A DNA stretch of 27,216 nt. It comes from Betaproteobacteria bacterium UBA5216 (GTDB lineage: Bacteria > Pseudomonadota > Gammaproteobacteria > Burkholderiales > SG8-41). The notes beneath the pieces are model-generated. The model saw nothing but the letters and a program-made list of their open reading frames with translations. It searched no databases and was not told the DNA's origin. Both the position numbers and the translations under genes were made by a program. The stretch is taken from positions 1 through 27,216 of the forward strand of contig DHVE01000137.1 in the NCBI GenBank assembly GCA_002412495.1, given 5' to 3'. Positions 16,382-23,340 of the stretch are shown one piece after another; position 1 is the stretch's first letter, and each line of letters opens with the position of its first letter.

Positions 16382-16671
16382 TTCAGTTCTGGTGACGACG
16401 CATTTATTTGCTGGCCTTGGTGGGCCGGATAATAACGGATGAATGCTGCGGATGACCTCGCCATGAGGGCTTTCGCCACACGGGATGATCGAACTGGCGT
16501 GCTTCGGATAGTCCGCTGATGACGATTGCCGAGACTTGCGTCTCCTCACGTCCAGCGTCCTGCTTCAGTTGACGCTACGCGGGACAGCGGATACCGTTGC
16601 GGTCAAACGTTCGTTTCCCTGCCGTTATCGTTTCTCCATTTATATCCACCGTGCCAGCCCCTCTCCCATTC

Positions 16672-17040
16672 GTGCGTCTTGTTACAACGGTCATGCTGTG
16701 GCTCTTGTTGGTTCCGCATGCCGTTGCACAAACCCCTGCTGGCGCCGACGCTTTCCTGACGCGCTTTCGCGCGGCCGCAGCGAATCCCGATGCGTCGACG
16801 CTGGCCGATCTGACCAAATTTCCGTTCTTGTTCGAGGGCAAGCCGCACGAGCGCGCCGCGTTTATCCAGCGCGTTGCGCCCCGGCTATTTACGCCCGGCG
16901 TTCGAAAATGCCTGGCAAACGCCAAGCCAATGCCAGAAGACGGGCGGCTGGTGCTTTGGTGCAAACCCTATGGTTTTTATCTTGGTCTTGCCGACGGACA
17001 GTGGCGGCTGCTTGAATTTGGCGTGGATGGTGAACCGTGA
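16672..17040 (+). CDS. Small secreted protein, unknown function
   Basis: About 122 residues from a GTG at 16672. The start is uncertain: in-frame GTG at 16651, TTG at 16597 and ATG at 16693 are alternatives and none has a ribosome site. The GTG at 16672 gives a short signal peptide with Arg2, a Leu/Val core and Ala-Val-Ala cleavage before Gln20. The mature domain of about 100 residues starts with a helix (Asp-Ala-Phe-Leu-x-x-Phe-Arg-Ala-Ala), has Leu-x-x-Phe-Pro-Phe-Leu-Phe-Glu-Gly, a Cys pair (Arg-Lys-Cys and Leu-Trp-Cys) and ends in beta strands (Phe-Tyr-Leu-Gly, Gly-Gln-Trp-Arg-Leu). The shape recalls small alpha+beta (NTF2-like) secreted domains, but I do not recognise a family. It is divergent from the histidine-kinase gene. 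Confidence 0.65.
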   Translation: MRLVTTVMLWLLLVPHAVAQTPAGADAFLTRFRAAAANPDASTLADLTKFPFLFEGKPHERAAFIQRVAPRLFTPGVRKCLANAKPMPEDGRLVLWCKPYGFYLGLADGQWRLLEFGVDGEP

Positions 17041-17123
17041 CGCCGTGTTTTGAAGCGCGGCGCCGATTTGGTGAAGGCGTTGGGTAATGCCACCGCCGGG
17101 GATCACGCCGCCCCTTGGCCGCG

Positions 17124-18032
17124 CTACGATTTACCTGTGCCAAAGAACACGGGCCGCCACTGCCAGCCCGATTGCGTAACCACCGCGCACAGCAACGTAA
17201 CCACGCCATCGGCGTCGAGCGCTGCGGCGAAATCGGCGGGCAATTCAACCGTGTGCTGAAACAGCCGCAGCGGCGTTGCCGCCAGGCGTTGCGGATCAAT
17301 CATGCTGGTCTGTACCGAACGCGCCGAAATCGACGTGGCATCCGGCCGACCGGGATCAAAATACGGGTCGCCGGGGCCGCGCATGCTGGCTTCGTCTTCG
17401 GTACGCGGGCGCGCCCCGTCAGCGGCCAGTTTTTCCTGGACGCGCACATGATGCCGTTCGGCATCGAGTTTCAACGTGATCGAATGCCCGCGATTCTCGC
17501 CAGCGGCAAACTGAATCCGCGCGATCACATTCCCGGCGCCATCGCTAGACAGCGTGAACGGCACCGGTAACTGGCGAAGCGAAAGCAGCCGCGCACGCAG
17601 CATATCCACGCCGCAAGCGGACACCCCAGGCGCGGCCGGCACCACCGTGAGCACCGAACCGCCCCAGAATATCAAGCCCACGAAGGCGACGGCGTGCCCC
17701 AGACCTGCGGCCGTGGCAAACGGCCAGACCTCGCGGCCCGGCATGGCAACCGCCGGATCCAGCGACGTGCCCCAGAATAAGAGCAACACCGGGGTGAACA
17801 ATACGCACGCCAGATTACGGAGAATGTATTGGTTTTGATCCGCCGTCGATGTGCTCGCCAGCACCACACCCAACACCGCCGGCGCGAAACAGACAAGGGT
17901 CACATCCAGTGATGTCGCCACGCCGGATTGGCCCAGCCAGAGCCATAACACAGTGCCCGCCAGAATCAAATACACCACGGCCATGCCGGCCGCCATGCGG
18001 CTACGGCGGTGCTGTAGTTCGACAAGACTCAT
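17124..18032 (-). CDS. Membrane protein with soluble C-terminal domain, unknown function
   Basis: A 302-residue protein not recognised as a known family. Four hydrophobic helices are visible (about 14-36, 42-60, 75-88, 110-134), arranged as two hairpins. A C-terminal domain of about 165 residues follows, rich in beta-type sequence, with Phe-Thr-Leu-Ser-Ser-Asp-Gly-Ala-Gly-Asn-Val-Ile-Ala and Ser-Ile-Thr-Leu-Lys-Leu, and ending Trp-Arg-Pro-Val-Phe-Phe-Gly-Thr-Gly. The start is well supported by a GAGAGGAAGG ribosome site. It is the last gene of a same-strand run, 60 bp after the HdrB-like gene, so it may be the membrane anchor or quinone-side partner of that Fe-S pair; this is inference from position only, and no heme or quinone-binding motif is visible. 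Confidence 0.75.
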   Translation of the reverse strand: MSLVELQHRRSRMAAGMAVVYLILAGTVLWLWLGQSGVATSLDVTLVCFAPAVLGVVLASTSTADQNQYILRNLACVLFTPVLLLFWGTSLDPAVAMPGREVWPFATAAGLGHAVAFVGLIFWGGSVLTVVPAAPGVSACGVDMLRARLLSLRQLPVPFTLSSDGAGNVIARIQFAAGENRGHSITLKLDAERHHVRVQEKLAADGARPRTEDEASMRGPGDPYFDPGRPDATSISARSVQTSMIDPQRLAATPLRLFQHTVELPADFAAALDADGVVTLLCAVVTQSGWQWRPVFFGTGKS

Positions 18033-18092
18033 GCCTTCCTCTCGACGCCGGCGGTTCGCAAAAAATCCGGTGCCCGCTATGGTTATTCTTGG

Positions 18093-18932
18093 TTATTTTG
18101 ACGGCGGCCGAAGCAGTTCGGGCAGTATCGATTCGCGAAACAGTTTTTCACCCATGGCGGCGATGCGCGCGTCGCCGACCTTGGCTCTGACCGCTGCTTC
18201 CGACCCGGCGAGTTTCCAGTCTTTGTAGTCATCTTGCGACGGAAGTCCCATCGCTTCGGTCAACAAATTGACGTAGTTCACGACCTTGAAAGGTTCGCTG
18301 CCTTCGAGCGCGCACAACAGCCTCTGGCAGGAGTGAAAGACCGTGGCCACCGTATCCACATGCGCGCTAATCGCCGTATCGCACACGGCGCGCGTCGCCT
18401 CTTTCAACGATGCCGGCACGCGCGACAGCGCCGAGCACATATGTCCCGGCGAAGACACATCGGTAGCAACGAGTTCTACGCCCGGAATCAGCCGCAGCAA
18501 ATCCTCGACCAGCGGATTAACATCCACTTCGTGAAAACCAAAGTGCTTATGCAGCATCACCTTCCGTTCAATGCGATGCGTGACTTTCGCCGCCAGCACG
18601 TCGCGGCGCGCATGCAGAATTTGCGCGAAGCTGGACAACTGAAATCGCGCGTCGGTGTATTCGCCCATGAAGGCGTTCATGTGACGGTAACACGACGGGC
18701 ACCACGACACCACCTGCTCCGTGCCGTGCGCATTGAATTTTTCAACCGTGCGCCTGCCCATGCCCTCGGCCGCGCGCAGATTGGCGTCTTTCGACGTACC
18801 GCAACAATAACCCGCGCCACCCGCCGGCGTGACTTCGACGCCCACCGCCTCCAGCAACGTTATCGCGCTGTGGATGATGTCGCCGTGGCGCACCACGTTG
18901 CAGCCGTACCAGAAAGTAACTTTATCGGTCAT
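18093..18932 (-). CDS. HdrB-like (CCG-domain) Fe-S protein
   Basis: A 279-residue protein of the heterodisulfide-reductase subunit B / CCG family, which in methanogens and in LutA/GlcF relatives handles electron transfer through unusual Fe-S clusters. The first CCG motif is complete: Cys11, then Cys43-Cys44-Gly45, then Cys78-x-x-Cys81. The second motif is degenerate, with only Cys166 (His-Met-Cys) and Cys202 (His-Ser-Cys) in the expected places and several histidines nearby (129, 131, 164, 200). It probably holds one full cluster. The small ferredoxin encoded 15 bp upstream supplies the HdrC-like partner. No HdrA-type flavoprotein or FAD oxidase is adjacent; the neighbours are an aldolase and Bug proteins. 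The electron donor and acceptor are unknown. Confidence 0.87.
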   Translation of the reverse strand: MTDKVTFWYGCNVVRHGDIIHSAITLLEAVGVEVTPAGGAGYCCGTSKDANLRAAEGMGRRTVEKFNAHGTEQVVSWCPSCYRHMNAFMGEYTDARFQLSSFAQILHARRDVLAAKVTHRIERKVMLHKHFGFHEVDVNPLVEDLLRLIPGVELVATDVSSPGHMCSALSRVPASLKEATRAVCDTAISAHVDTVATVFHSCQRLLCALEGSEPFKVVNYVNLLTEAMGLPSQDDYKDWKLAGSEAAVRAKVGDARIAAMGEKLFRESILPELLRPPSK

Positions 18933-18947
18933 GACGTCGTGCCCCGC

Positions 18948-19379
18948 TTATCGCTGCCAGCGCTCGATTTCTTCGGGTGTCATCTGCGTTTCGGAAAACG
19001 CATTGATCACACGAAAAAAATCCTTGGCATCGCGTCCGCTCAACGCGGGCTTACCCGACAGCCCCAGCGACCCCATCGCGCTCATTTGCCCCACGCGGAT
19101 CATTTTCATTGCGTTGATGCCCTCGGGGCAGGCCTCGACGCAGCGCGAAGATTGCGTGCAGACTTTCAGCCACGCCACGCTTTCGGCGTTGCCGGGCGTT
19201 TGCTTCAGCCAATCGAGCACGCCCGACACCACGTTTTTCGGATCAGCGCCGGTCAACCCATCGCTGTAGCGCGTCATCGGGCAGGCTTCAAAACATTTGC
19301 CGCAACGGGTGCAGCGCGACAGCGTGTCGTCGATAAACACGTCGAGATGCGCGCGCAGCGTTGCGGCTTTTTCGGTCAC
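18948..19379 (-). CDS. HdrC-like ferredoxin with an altered second cluster motif
   Basis: A 143-residue two-cluster ferredoxin-type protein. The first motif is complete (Cys23, Cys26, Cys29, Cys33-Pro). In the second (Cys74, Ser77, Cys80, Cys84-Pro) the second ligand is serine (codon TCT), so only three of four cysteines remain; it may bind a 3Fe cluster, use Ser as ligand, or be lost. A C-terminal stretch with Met-Gly-Ser-Leu-Gly-Leu-Ser-Gly-Lys follows. The start is GTG at 19379 with only a weak ribosome site. Its stop is 15 bp before the HdrB-like gene, matching the HdrC-HdrB pairing, and it follows the aldolase gene by 32 bp. It should pass electrons to or from the CCG protein in the cytoplasm. 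Confidence 0.87.
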   Translation of the reverse strand: MTEKAATLRAHLDVFIDDTLSRCTRCGKCFEACPMTRYSDGLTGADPKNVVSGVLDWLKQTPGNAESVAWLKVCTQSSRCVEACPEGINAMKMIRVGQMSAMGSLGLSGKPALSGRDAKDFFRVINAFSETQMTPEEIERWQR

Positions 19380-19411
19380 AAATTATCCAATAAAAACAAC
19401 AGCTTGCAATT

Positions 19412-20269
19412 TCACCGTCCCGATAGTTTCAGTGCCTTATCCAGCACGGCGTTCGAACGCGTGGGCCGCGGCATCAGCCAGCGGAAGCCTTGCGCCACGA
19501 CTTCTTCAACGTTATCGGCTTCTACATGCGGGTGTCCGCAGGGCACATTGGCGGCTTTGCAGATCGACAGGATTTCGGCAATCGCGCCGGCCACCACCGG
19601 GTGTTTGTACTGACGCGGGAAGCCCAGGTTCTGCGACAGATCGCCCTCGCCGATAATCACCGCGCCGATGCCCGGCACTTCCTTGAGTATCTGCGGCAGG
19701 TTTTTCAGGCCCACCACGTCTTCGCACATAATGGCAACGAGAATTTCACCTTTGGGATCGAGCGGCCACACATCGGCGCGATCGTAGTAGTCCTGCGCCG
19801 AAATGCCCCAGAAGCGCGCGGCATTGGTGGGCGCGTCGCCGCGCTGACCCGCCGGCTCGTAACGCGGCGCATTCGTGGGACGTGCGTAACGGCATGACGC
19901 CACGGCATTACGCGCCTCCGCCACCGTACTCACGTGCGGCCATACAATGCCGAACACGCCCTGATCAAGCACCTGCTTGGCGATCCATTGATTCATCTCG
20001 CCGCCGTTGGGCGGTATACGCACCATCGGCGTCACCTTCGGCGCGAGCGTGCCCGACGACAGAATCTGCTGGCGGTTCAACATGTATTGCAGACAGTCGC
20101 GCAGTGATTTGATGTCGTATGCGCCGTGCTCCATTTCGAACACCACGCCGTCGTATTTTTCAGTGGCCACGGCCTGCGCGCTGTTGGTGTCGGCCGGCTG
20201 GAAACACACAAACGCGTTCTTGCCTTCTTCGAATGCCTTGATGATGCCATTCAGTCTGGGAATGCTCAT
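19412..20269 (-). CDS. HpcH/HpaI-type class II aldolase / citrate lyase family
   Basis: A 285-residue metal-dependent aldolase of the HpcH/HpaI family, which cleaves 4-hydroxy-2-oxo acids to pyruvate and an aldehyde or oxo acid. Active-site positions are visible: His48 in Met-Glu-His-Gly, Arg84, the metal ligands Glu183 (Cys-Glu-Asp) and Asp210 (Gly-Glu-Gly-Asp-Leu-Ser), with Asn-Leu-Pro-Gln-Ile-Leu between them, as in HpcH. It is somewhat longer than HpcH (262), with an insertion around 130-170 (Pro-Thr-Asn-Ala-Pro-Arg-Tyr). A clear AAAGGAG precedes the ATG. It is third in the Bug-Bug-aldolase-HdrC-HdrB run, with 18 and 32 bp to its neighbours. The substrate cannot be told; a role in the same organic-acid pathway as the Bug ligands is likely. 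Confidence 0.9.
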   Translation of the reverse strand: MSIPRLNGIIKAFEEGKNAFVCFQPADTNSAQAVATEKYDGVVFEMEHGAYDIKSLRDCLQYMLNRQQILSSGTLAPKVTPMVRIPPNGGEMNQWIAKQVLDQGVFGIVWPHVSTVAEARNAVASCRYARPTNAPRYEPAGQRGDAPTNAARFWGISAQDYYDRADVWPLDPKGEILVAIMCEDVVGLKNLPQILKEVPGIGAVIIGEGDLSQNLGFPRQYKHPVVAGAIAEILSICKAANVPCGHPHVEADNVEEVVAQGFRWLMPRPTRSNAVLDKALKLSGR

Positions 20270-20287
20270 TTGCCACGCTCCTTTGAA

Positions 20288-21244
20288 TTATTCATTGCGT
20301 ATTTTCGCTGTTTGTATGACCTTGCGCCACTTTTCGATATCCGAGCGCATGAACGCGTCAAGCTCAGCGGGTGAACTGGCGATAGCGTCCACACCGTCGC
20401 GCGCGAGTTTTTCCTTCATCGCGGGCGCCAGCAGCGCGCGACGGATTTCACCCTGCATCTTGTCGGCCAGCCCCTTGTTGAACCCCGCCGGCGCGAGCAG
20501 CGCGTGCCAGGTGATGACTTCCAGTCCCTTGTAGCCGAGTTCTTCAAGTGTCGGCACATCCGGCGCGATTACTTGCCGGCTGAGCGCGGCCACCGCCAGC
20601 ATGCGCACCCGTCCTGATTCACGGAACGGCAACGCGGTGCGCAACACGTCGAACATCAAATCGACATGTCCGCCCAGTAGATCAATACGTGATGGCGCCG
20701 AGCCTTTGTACGGCACATGCACCATGTCCACGCCCGCGAGCTGCTTTAACAGTTCCGCCCCCAGATGACCGGCGGCGCCCGTGCCCGACGAAGCGTAGCT
20801 CAGTTTTTTCGGCGCATTGCGCGCCAGCGCGATCAGCTCCTTCACGGTCTTCGCCGGTATCGACGGATGAATAATCAGCGCGTTGTATTGCTTGGCGATC
20901 AGCGTGATCGGCGTGTAGTCCTTGATCGGATCGTACGGCACCTTCGCCTGCAAACTCGGATTGGTGGTATGCGTACCGTACGGCACATACAGCGTGTAGC
21001 CATCGGGGGCGGATTTCGCCACGTGCTCGGCGGCGATATTGCCGCTGGCGCCGGGGCGAGCATCGATAACAATGGGTTGGCCCCACGCCGCCGTTAGTGG
21101 CTGAGCAACATAACGCCCCATCAACTCGCTGCCGCCGCCCACCGGCGTGCCGATAACAATACGTATGGGCTTCACCGGATAATCGGTTTGCGCTTGGACA
21201 AACGAACTGAACAGTGCCGCCACCATCAATGCAACTCGTTTCAT
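20288..21244 (-). CDS. Bug/TctC-family substrate-binding protein (divergent pocket motif)
   Basis: A 318-residue periplasmic binding protein. The signal peptide ends after Val-Gln-Ala (18), and the family Asp-Tyr-Pro-Val-Lys-Pro-Ile-Arg follows. The usual Ala-Pro-Gly-Gly-Gly-Thr-Asp is changed to Thr-Pro-Val-Gly-Gly-Gly-Ser-Glu (33-40), in a loop that in known Bug structures contacts the ligand carboxylate, so its ligand may differ from the neighbour's. Later marks are His-Val-Pro-Tyr-Lys-Gly-Ser-Ala-Pro and Gly-Gly-His-Val-Asp-Leu-Met-Phe-Asp. The start is 2 nt after the stop of the upstream Bug gene, and its GGAG lies inside that gene's end, which suggests translational coupling. No TctAB genes are nearby. 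Confidence 0.93.
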   Translation of the reverse strand: MKRVALMVAALFSSFVQAQTDYPVKPIRIVIGTPVGGGSELMGRYVAQPLTAAWGQPIVIDARPGASGNIAAEHVAKSAPDGYTLYVPYGTHTTNPSLQAKVPYDPIKDYTPITLIAKQYNALIIHPSIPAKTVKELIALARNAPKKLSYASSGTGAAGHLGAELLKQLAGVDMVHVPYKGSAPSRIDLLGGHVDLMFDVLRTALPFRESGRVRMLAVAALSRQVIAPDVPTLEELGYKGLEVITWHALLAPAGFNKGLADKMQGEIRRALLAPAMKEKLARDGVDAIASSPAELDAFMRSDIEKWRKVIQTAKIRNE

Positions 21245-21246
21245 GC

Positions 21247-22215
21247 CTATAACTCCGCCTGAATATTGGCTTCGCGCGCGACCTTGGTGTACTTGGCCAC
21301 CTCGGAAGCAAAAAACTTTGCCGTCGTCTCCACGCTGCCGCCCACGATATCGGCACCGAGCGACGCCATGCGTTCCTTGATCTCGGGCAGTTGCAGCGCG
21401 CGCAACATTTCCTGATTGAGCCGCACAATAATTTCACGCGGCACTTTCGCCGGCGCCACGGCACCGTACCAAGTGGAGATCACATAACCCGGCACGGTTT
21501 CGCCGACGGTGGGCACGTCCGGCAATACAGCAGCGCGTTTTTCGGTGGTAACGGCAATCGCGCGCACGCGCCCGGAGCGAATGTGCGGAATGATGGGCGG
21601 CATGGTGGAAAAACTCGTCATCAACTGCCCCGCCGCCAAATCCACCGACAGCGGACCGCCGCCTTTATACGGCACCATCAGCAAATTGGTTTTGGTCATG
21701 GTCTTGAACATCTCGCCGGCAAAATGCTCCGGACTGGCCACGCCGGACGTGCCGTACGTCATGTCGTCCGGCTTGGCCTTGGCGAGCGCAATCAAATCCT
21801 TGACCGTACGCGCCGGCAGCGCCGGGTTTCCCGCGAGCACGTTCGGCACATCCGACACCACGGTGATCGGCGCGAAATCCCGTTCGATGTCGTAGCCCAG
21901 ATTTTTATACACCGGCTTGCTCATGATGTGCGCCGCCGACATGAACAGCAGCGTGTAACCATCGGCGGGCGCCTCGGCCGCCAGCTTCGCCGCGAGATTG
22001 GCGTTCGCACCCGGTCGATTTTCCACCACGAATTGCTGCTTCATCGATTCCGAGAGCTTCGCGCCGATGGATCGCGCCATGATGTCGGTGCCGCCGCCGG
22101 GTGCAAAGCCGACGAGGATGCGCACGGGTTTCGTCGGGTAACCCTGCGCGACAGCCAACAACGGAAACGCCGCCGACACGGCAAGCGCCACCGATAGCAA
22201 CTGTGATTTTTTCAT
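21247..22215 (-). CDS. Bug/TctC-family substrate-binding protein
   Basis: A 322-residue periplasmic binding protein and first gene of the six-gene minus-strand run. The ATG at 22215 is chosen because it gives a classic signal peptide (Met-Lys-Lys, hydrophobic core, Ala-Val-Ala cleavage before Gln24); a longer frame reaching 22245 adds a Cys/Arg-rich start. The family core Gly-Tyr-Pro-Thr-Lys-Pro-Val-Arg and Ala-Pro-Gly-Gly-Gly-Thr-Asp (about 25-44) is canonical, as is Val-Pro-Tyr-Lys-Gly-Gly-Gly. It differs clearly from the Bug protein just downstream, so the pair is an old or separately recruited duplication. Bug proteins bind organic acids or amides. No strong ribosome site is visible. It is divergent from the iminopeptidase gene across 96 bp. 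Confidence 0.93.
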   Translation of the reverse strand: MKKSQLLSVALAVSAAFPLLAVAQGYPTKPVRILVGFAPGGGTDIMARSIGAKLSESMKQQFVVENRPGANANLAAKLAAEAPADGYTLLFMSAAHIMSKPVYKNLGYDIERDFAPITVVSDVPNVLAGNPALPARTVKDLIALAKAKPDDMTYGTSGVASPEHFAGEMFKTMTKTNLLMVPYKGGGPLSVDLAAGQLMTSFSTMPPIIPHIRSGRVRAIAVTTEKRAAVLPDVPTVGETVPGYVISTWYGAVAPAKVPREIIVRLNQEMLRALQLPEIKERMASLGADIVGGSVETTAKFFASEVAKYTKVAREANIQAEL

Positions 22216-22311
22216 GGCGCAATCGTAGCACGCGCGCGCACGCATCCGCTCGGTGCGCGACTTGTGTTATTTTTACGCCTCTTTTTCGTTTTCACTGTAA
22301 AGACCTGAACC

Positions 22312-23277
22312 GTGGCCGACCACGCCCCCACCCTGCGCTCCGAGCTGTATCCCGAAATCGAGCCATTTGAAGCCGGCATGCTGGCACTCGACGGCCTGCA
22401 CCATATGTATTGGGAAGTCAGCGGCAACCCCAACGGCAAGCCGGTGGTGTTTTTGCATGGCGGTCCTGGCGCGGGCGCCTCTCCGGCCCACCGGCGCTTT
22501 TTTGATCCCAAACATTACCGCATCGTAATTTTCGATCAGCGCGGCGCGGGCCGCTCCACGCCGCTCGGCGCCTTGCAGGACAACACCACGCCGCATTTGA
22601 TCGCGGACATGGAAACGCTGCGCCAACACCTGAACATCGACCGCTGGCTGGTGTTCGGTGGCTCGTGGGGCAGCACGCTGGCGCTGGCGTATGCCGAAGC
22701 GCATCCCGATCGCTGCACGGGTTTGATCCTGCGCGGCATTTTTTTGTGCCGCAAAAGCGAGATCGACTGGTTTTTATACGATCTCAAGAACCTCTTCCCC
22801 GAAGCGTGGCATGCGTTCGCCGGGTACATCCCGGAAAACGAACGCGGCGATTTGTTGAAGGCCTATTACCGGCGCCTGATCGACCCCGACCCTGCCGTGC
22901 ACATGCCCGCCGCGCGCGCGTGGGGGCGTTACGAAGGCGCGTGCTCCACGCTGCTGCCCAGCCCGGAAACGGTGGCGTATTTCGGCGGCGACGTGGTGGC
23001 GCTGGGCTTGGCGCGCATCGAGGCGCATTTCTTCACACACGATATTTTTCTGCCGATCAATTCGCTGCTGGATCGCGTAGACCGGATTCGCGACATCCCG
23101 GGCGTGATCGTGCAGGGCCGTTATGATTCGGTGTGTCCAATCATCAGCGCCGATGATTTGCATCGCGCGTGGCCGGAGGCCGATTACCACATCGTTCCCG
23201 ACGCGGGCCATGCCGCGTGGGAGCCGGGCATCTGCAAACAACTCGTCGCGGCCTGCGAACGATTTAAGAGTGCCTAA
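22312..23277 (+). CDS. pip: Proline iminopeptidase (alpha/beta hydrolase, S33)
   Basis: A 321-residue cytoplasmic peptidase that removes N-terminal proline from peptides. The alpha/beta-hydrolase marks are complete: oxyanion motif His-Gly-Gly-Pro-Gly (49-53), Asp-Gln-Arg-Gly-Ala-Gly-Arg-Ser (75-82), nucleophile Ser118 in Gly-Gly-Ser-Trp-Gly-Ser, Asp272 in Gly-Arg-Tyr-Asp, and His300 in Ala-Gly-His. The N-terminal Tyr-Pro-Glu-Ile-Glu-Pro-Phe and a helical cap with Trp-Gly-Arg-Tyr-Glu are typical of the Xanthomonas-type enzyme. The start codon is GTG. The last codons and the stop lie in the left arm of a perfect inverted repeat. It is divergent from the Bug operon; linkage to the catabolic genes may be chance. 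Confidence 0.95.
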   Translation: MADHAPTLRSELYPEIEPFEAGMLALDGLHHMYWEVSGNPNGKPVVFLHGGPGAGASPAHRRFFDPKHYRIVIFDQRGAGRSTPLGALQDNTTPHLIADMETLRQHLNIDRWLVFGGSWGSTLALAYAEAHPDRCTGLILRGIFLCRKSEIDWFLYDLKNLFPEAWHAFAGYIPENERGDLLKAYYRRLIDPDPAVHMPAARAWGRYEGACSTLLPSPETVAYFGGDVVALGLARIEAHFFTHDIFLPINSLLDRVDRIRDIPGVIVQGRYDSVCPIISADDLHRAWPEADYHIVPDAGHAAWEPGICKQLVAACERFKSA

Positions 23278-23319
23278 CATAATGAAACGTAAGCGTCGTT
23301 TCATTATGTTAGGCACTCT
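23267..23319. repeat. Perfect 23-bp inverted repeat across the pip stop and FAH leader
   Basis: Left arm 23267-23289 and right arm 23297-23319 are exact reverse complements with a 7-nt loop (TAAGCGT). The left arm contains the last pip codons and its stop (23275-23277). The right arm ends 9 bp before the ribosome site of the next gene. No T-run follows, so it is not a standard terminator. Confidence 0.95.
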
Positions 23320-23328
23320 CATTCAACC

Positions 23329-23334
23329 AAGGAG
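23329..23334 (+). promoter_or_regulatory. Ribosome binding site deciding a TTG start
   Basis: A perfect AAGGAG, 6 nt before TTG at 23341. It is one of the strongest ribosome sites in the window and fixes the rare TTG as the start of the FAH-family gene, whose N-terminus also aligns there. Confidence 0.85.
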
Positions 23335-23340
23335 CGTAAA

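Noticed and set aside
18234..19613. A 459-codon plus-strand frame across three minus-strand genes
   Set aside because: Arg/His-rich composition, no ribosome site, and the opposite strand has three genes with intact motifs.
23272..23314. Integron attC site: GCCTAAC and GTTAGGC match the R-box consensus
   Set aside because: The stem is perfect, too short, and lacks the extrahelical bases and L boxes of attC sites. No integrase, and no attC-like core was found between the two orphan genes at 25959-26993.
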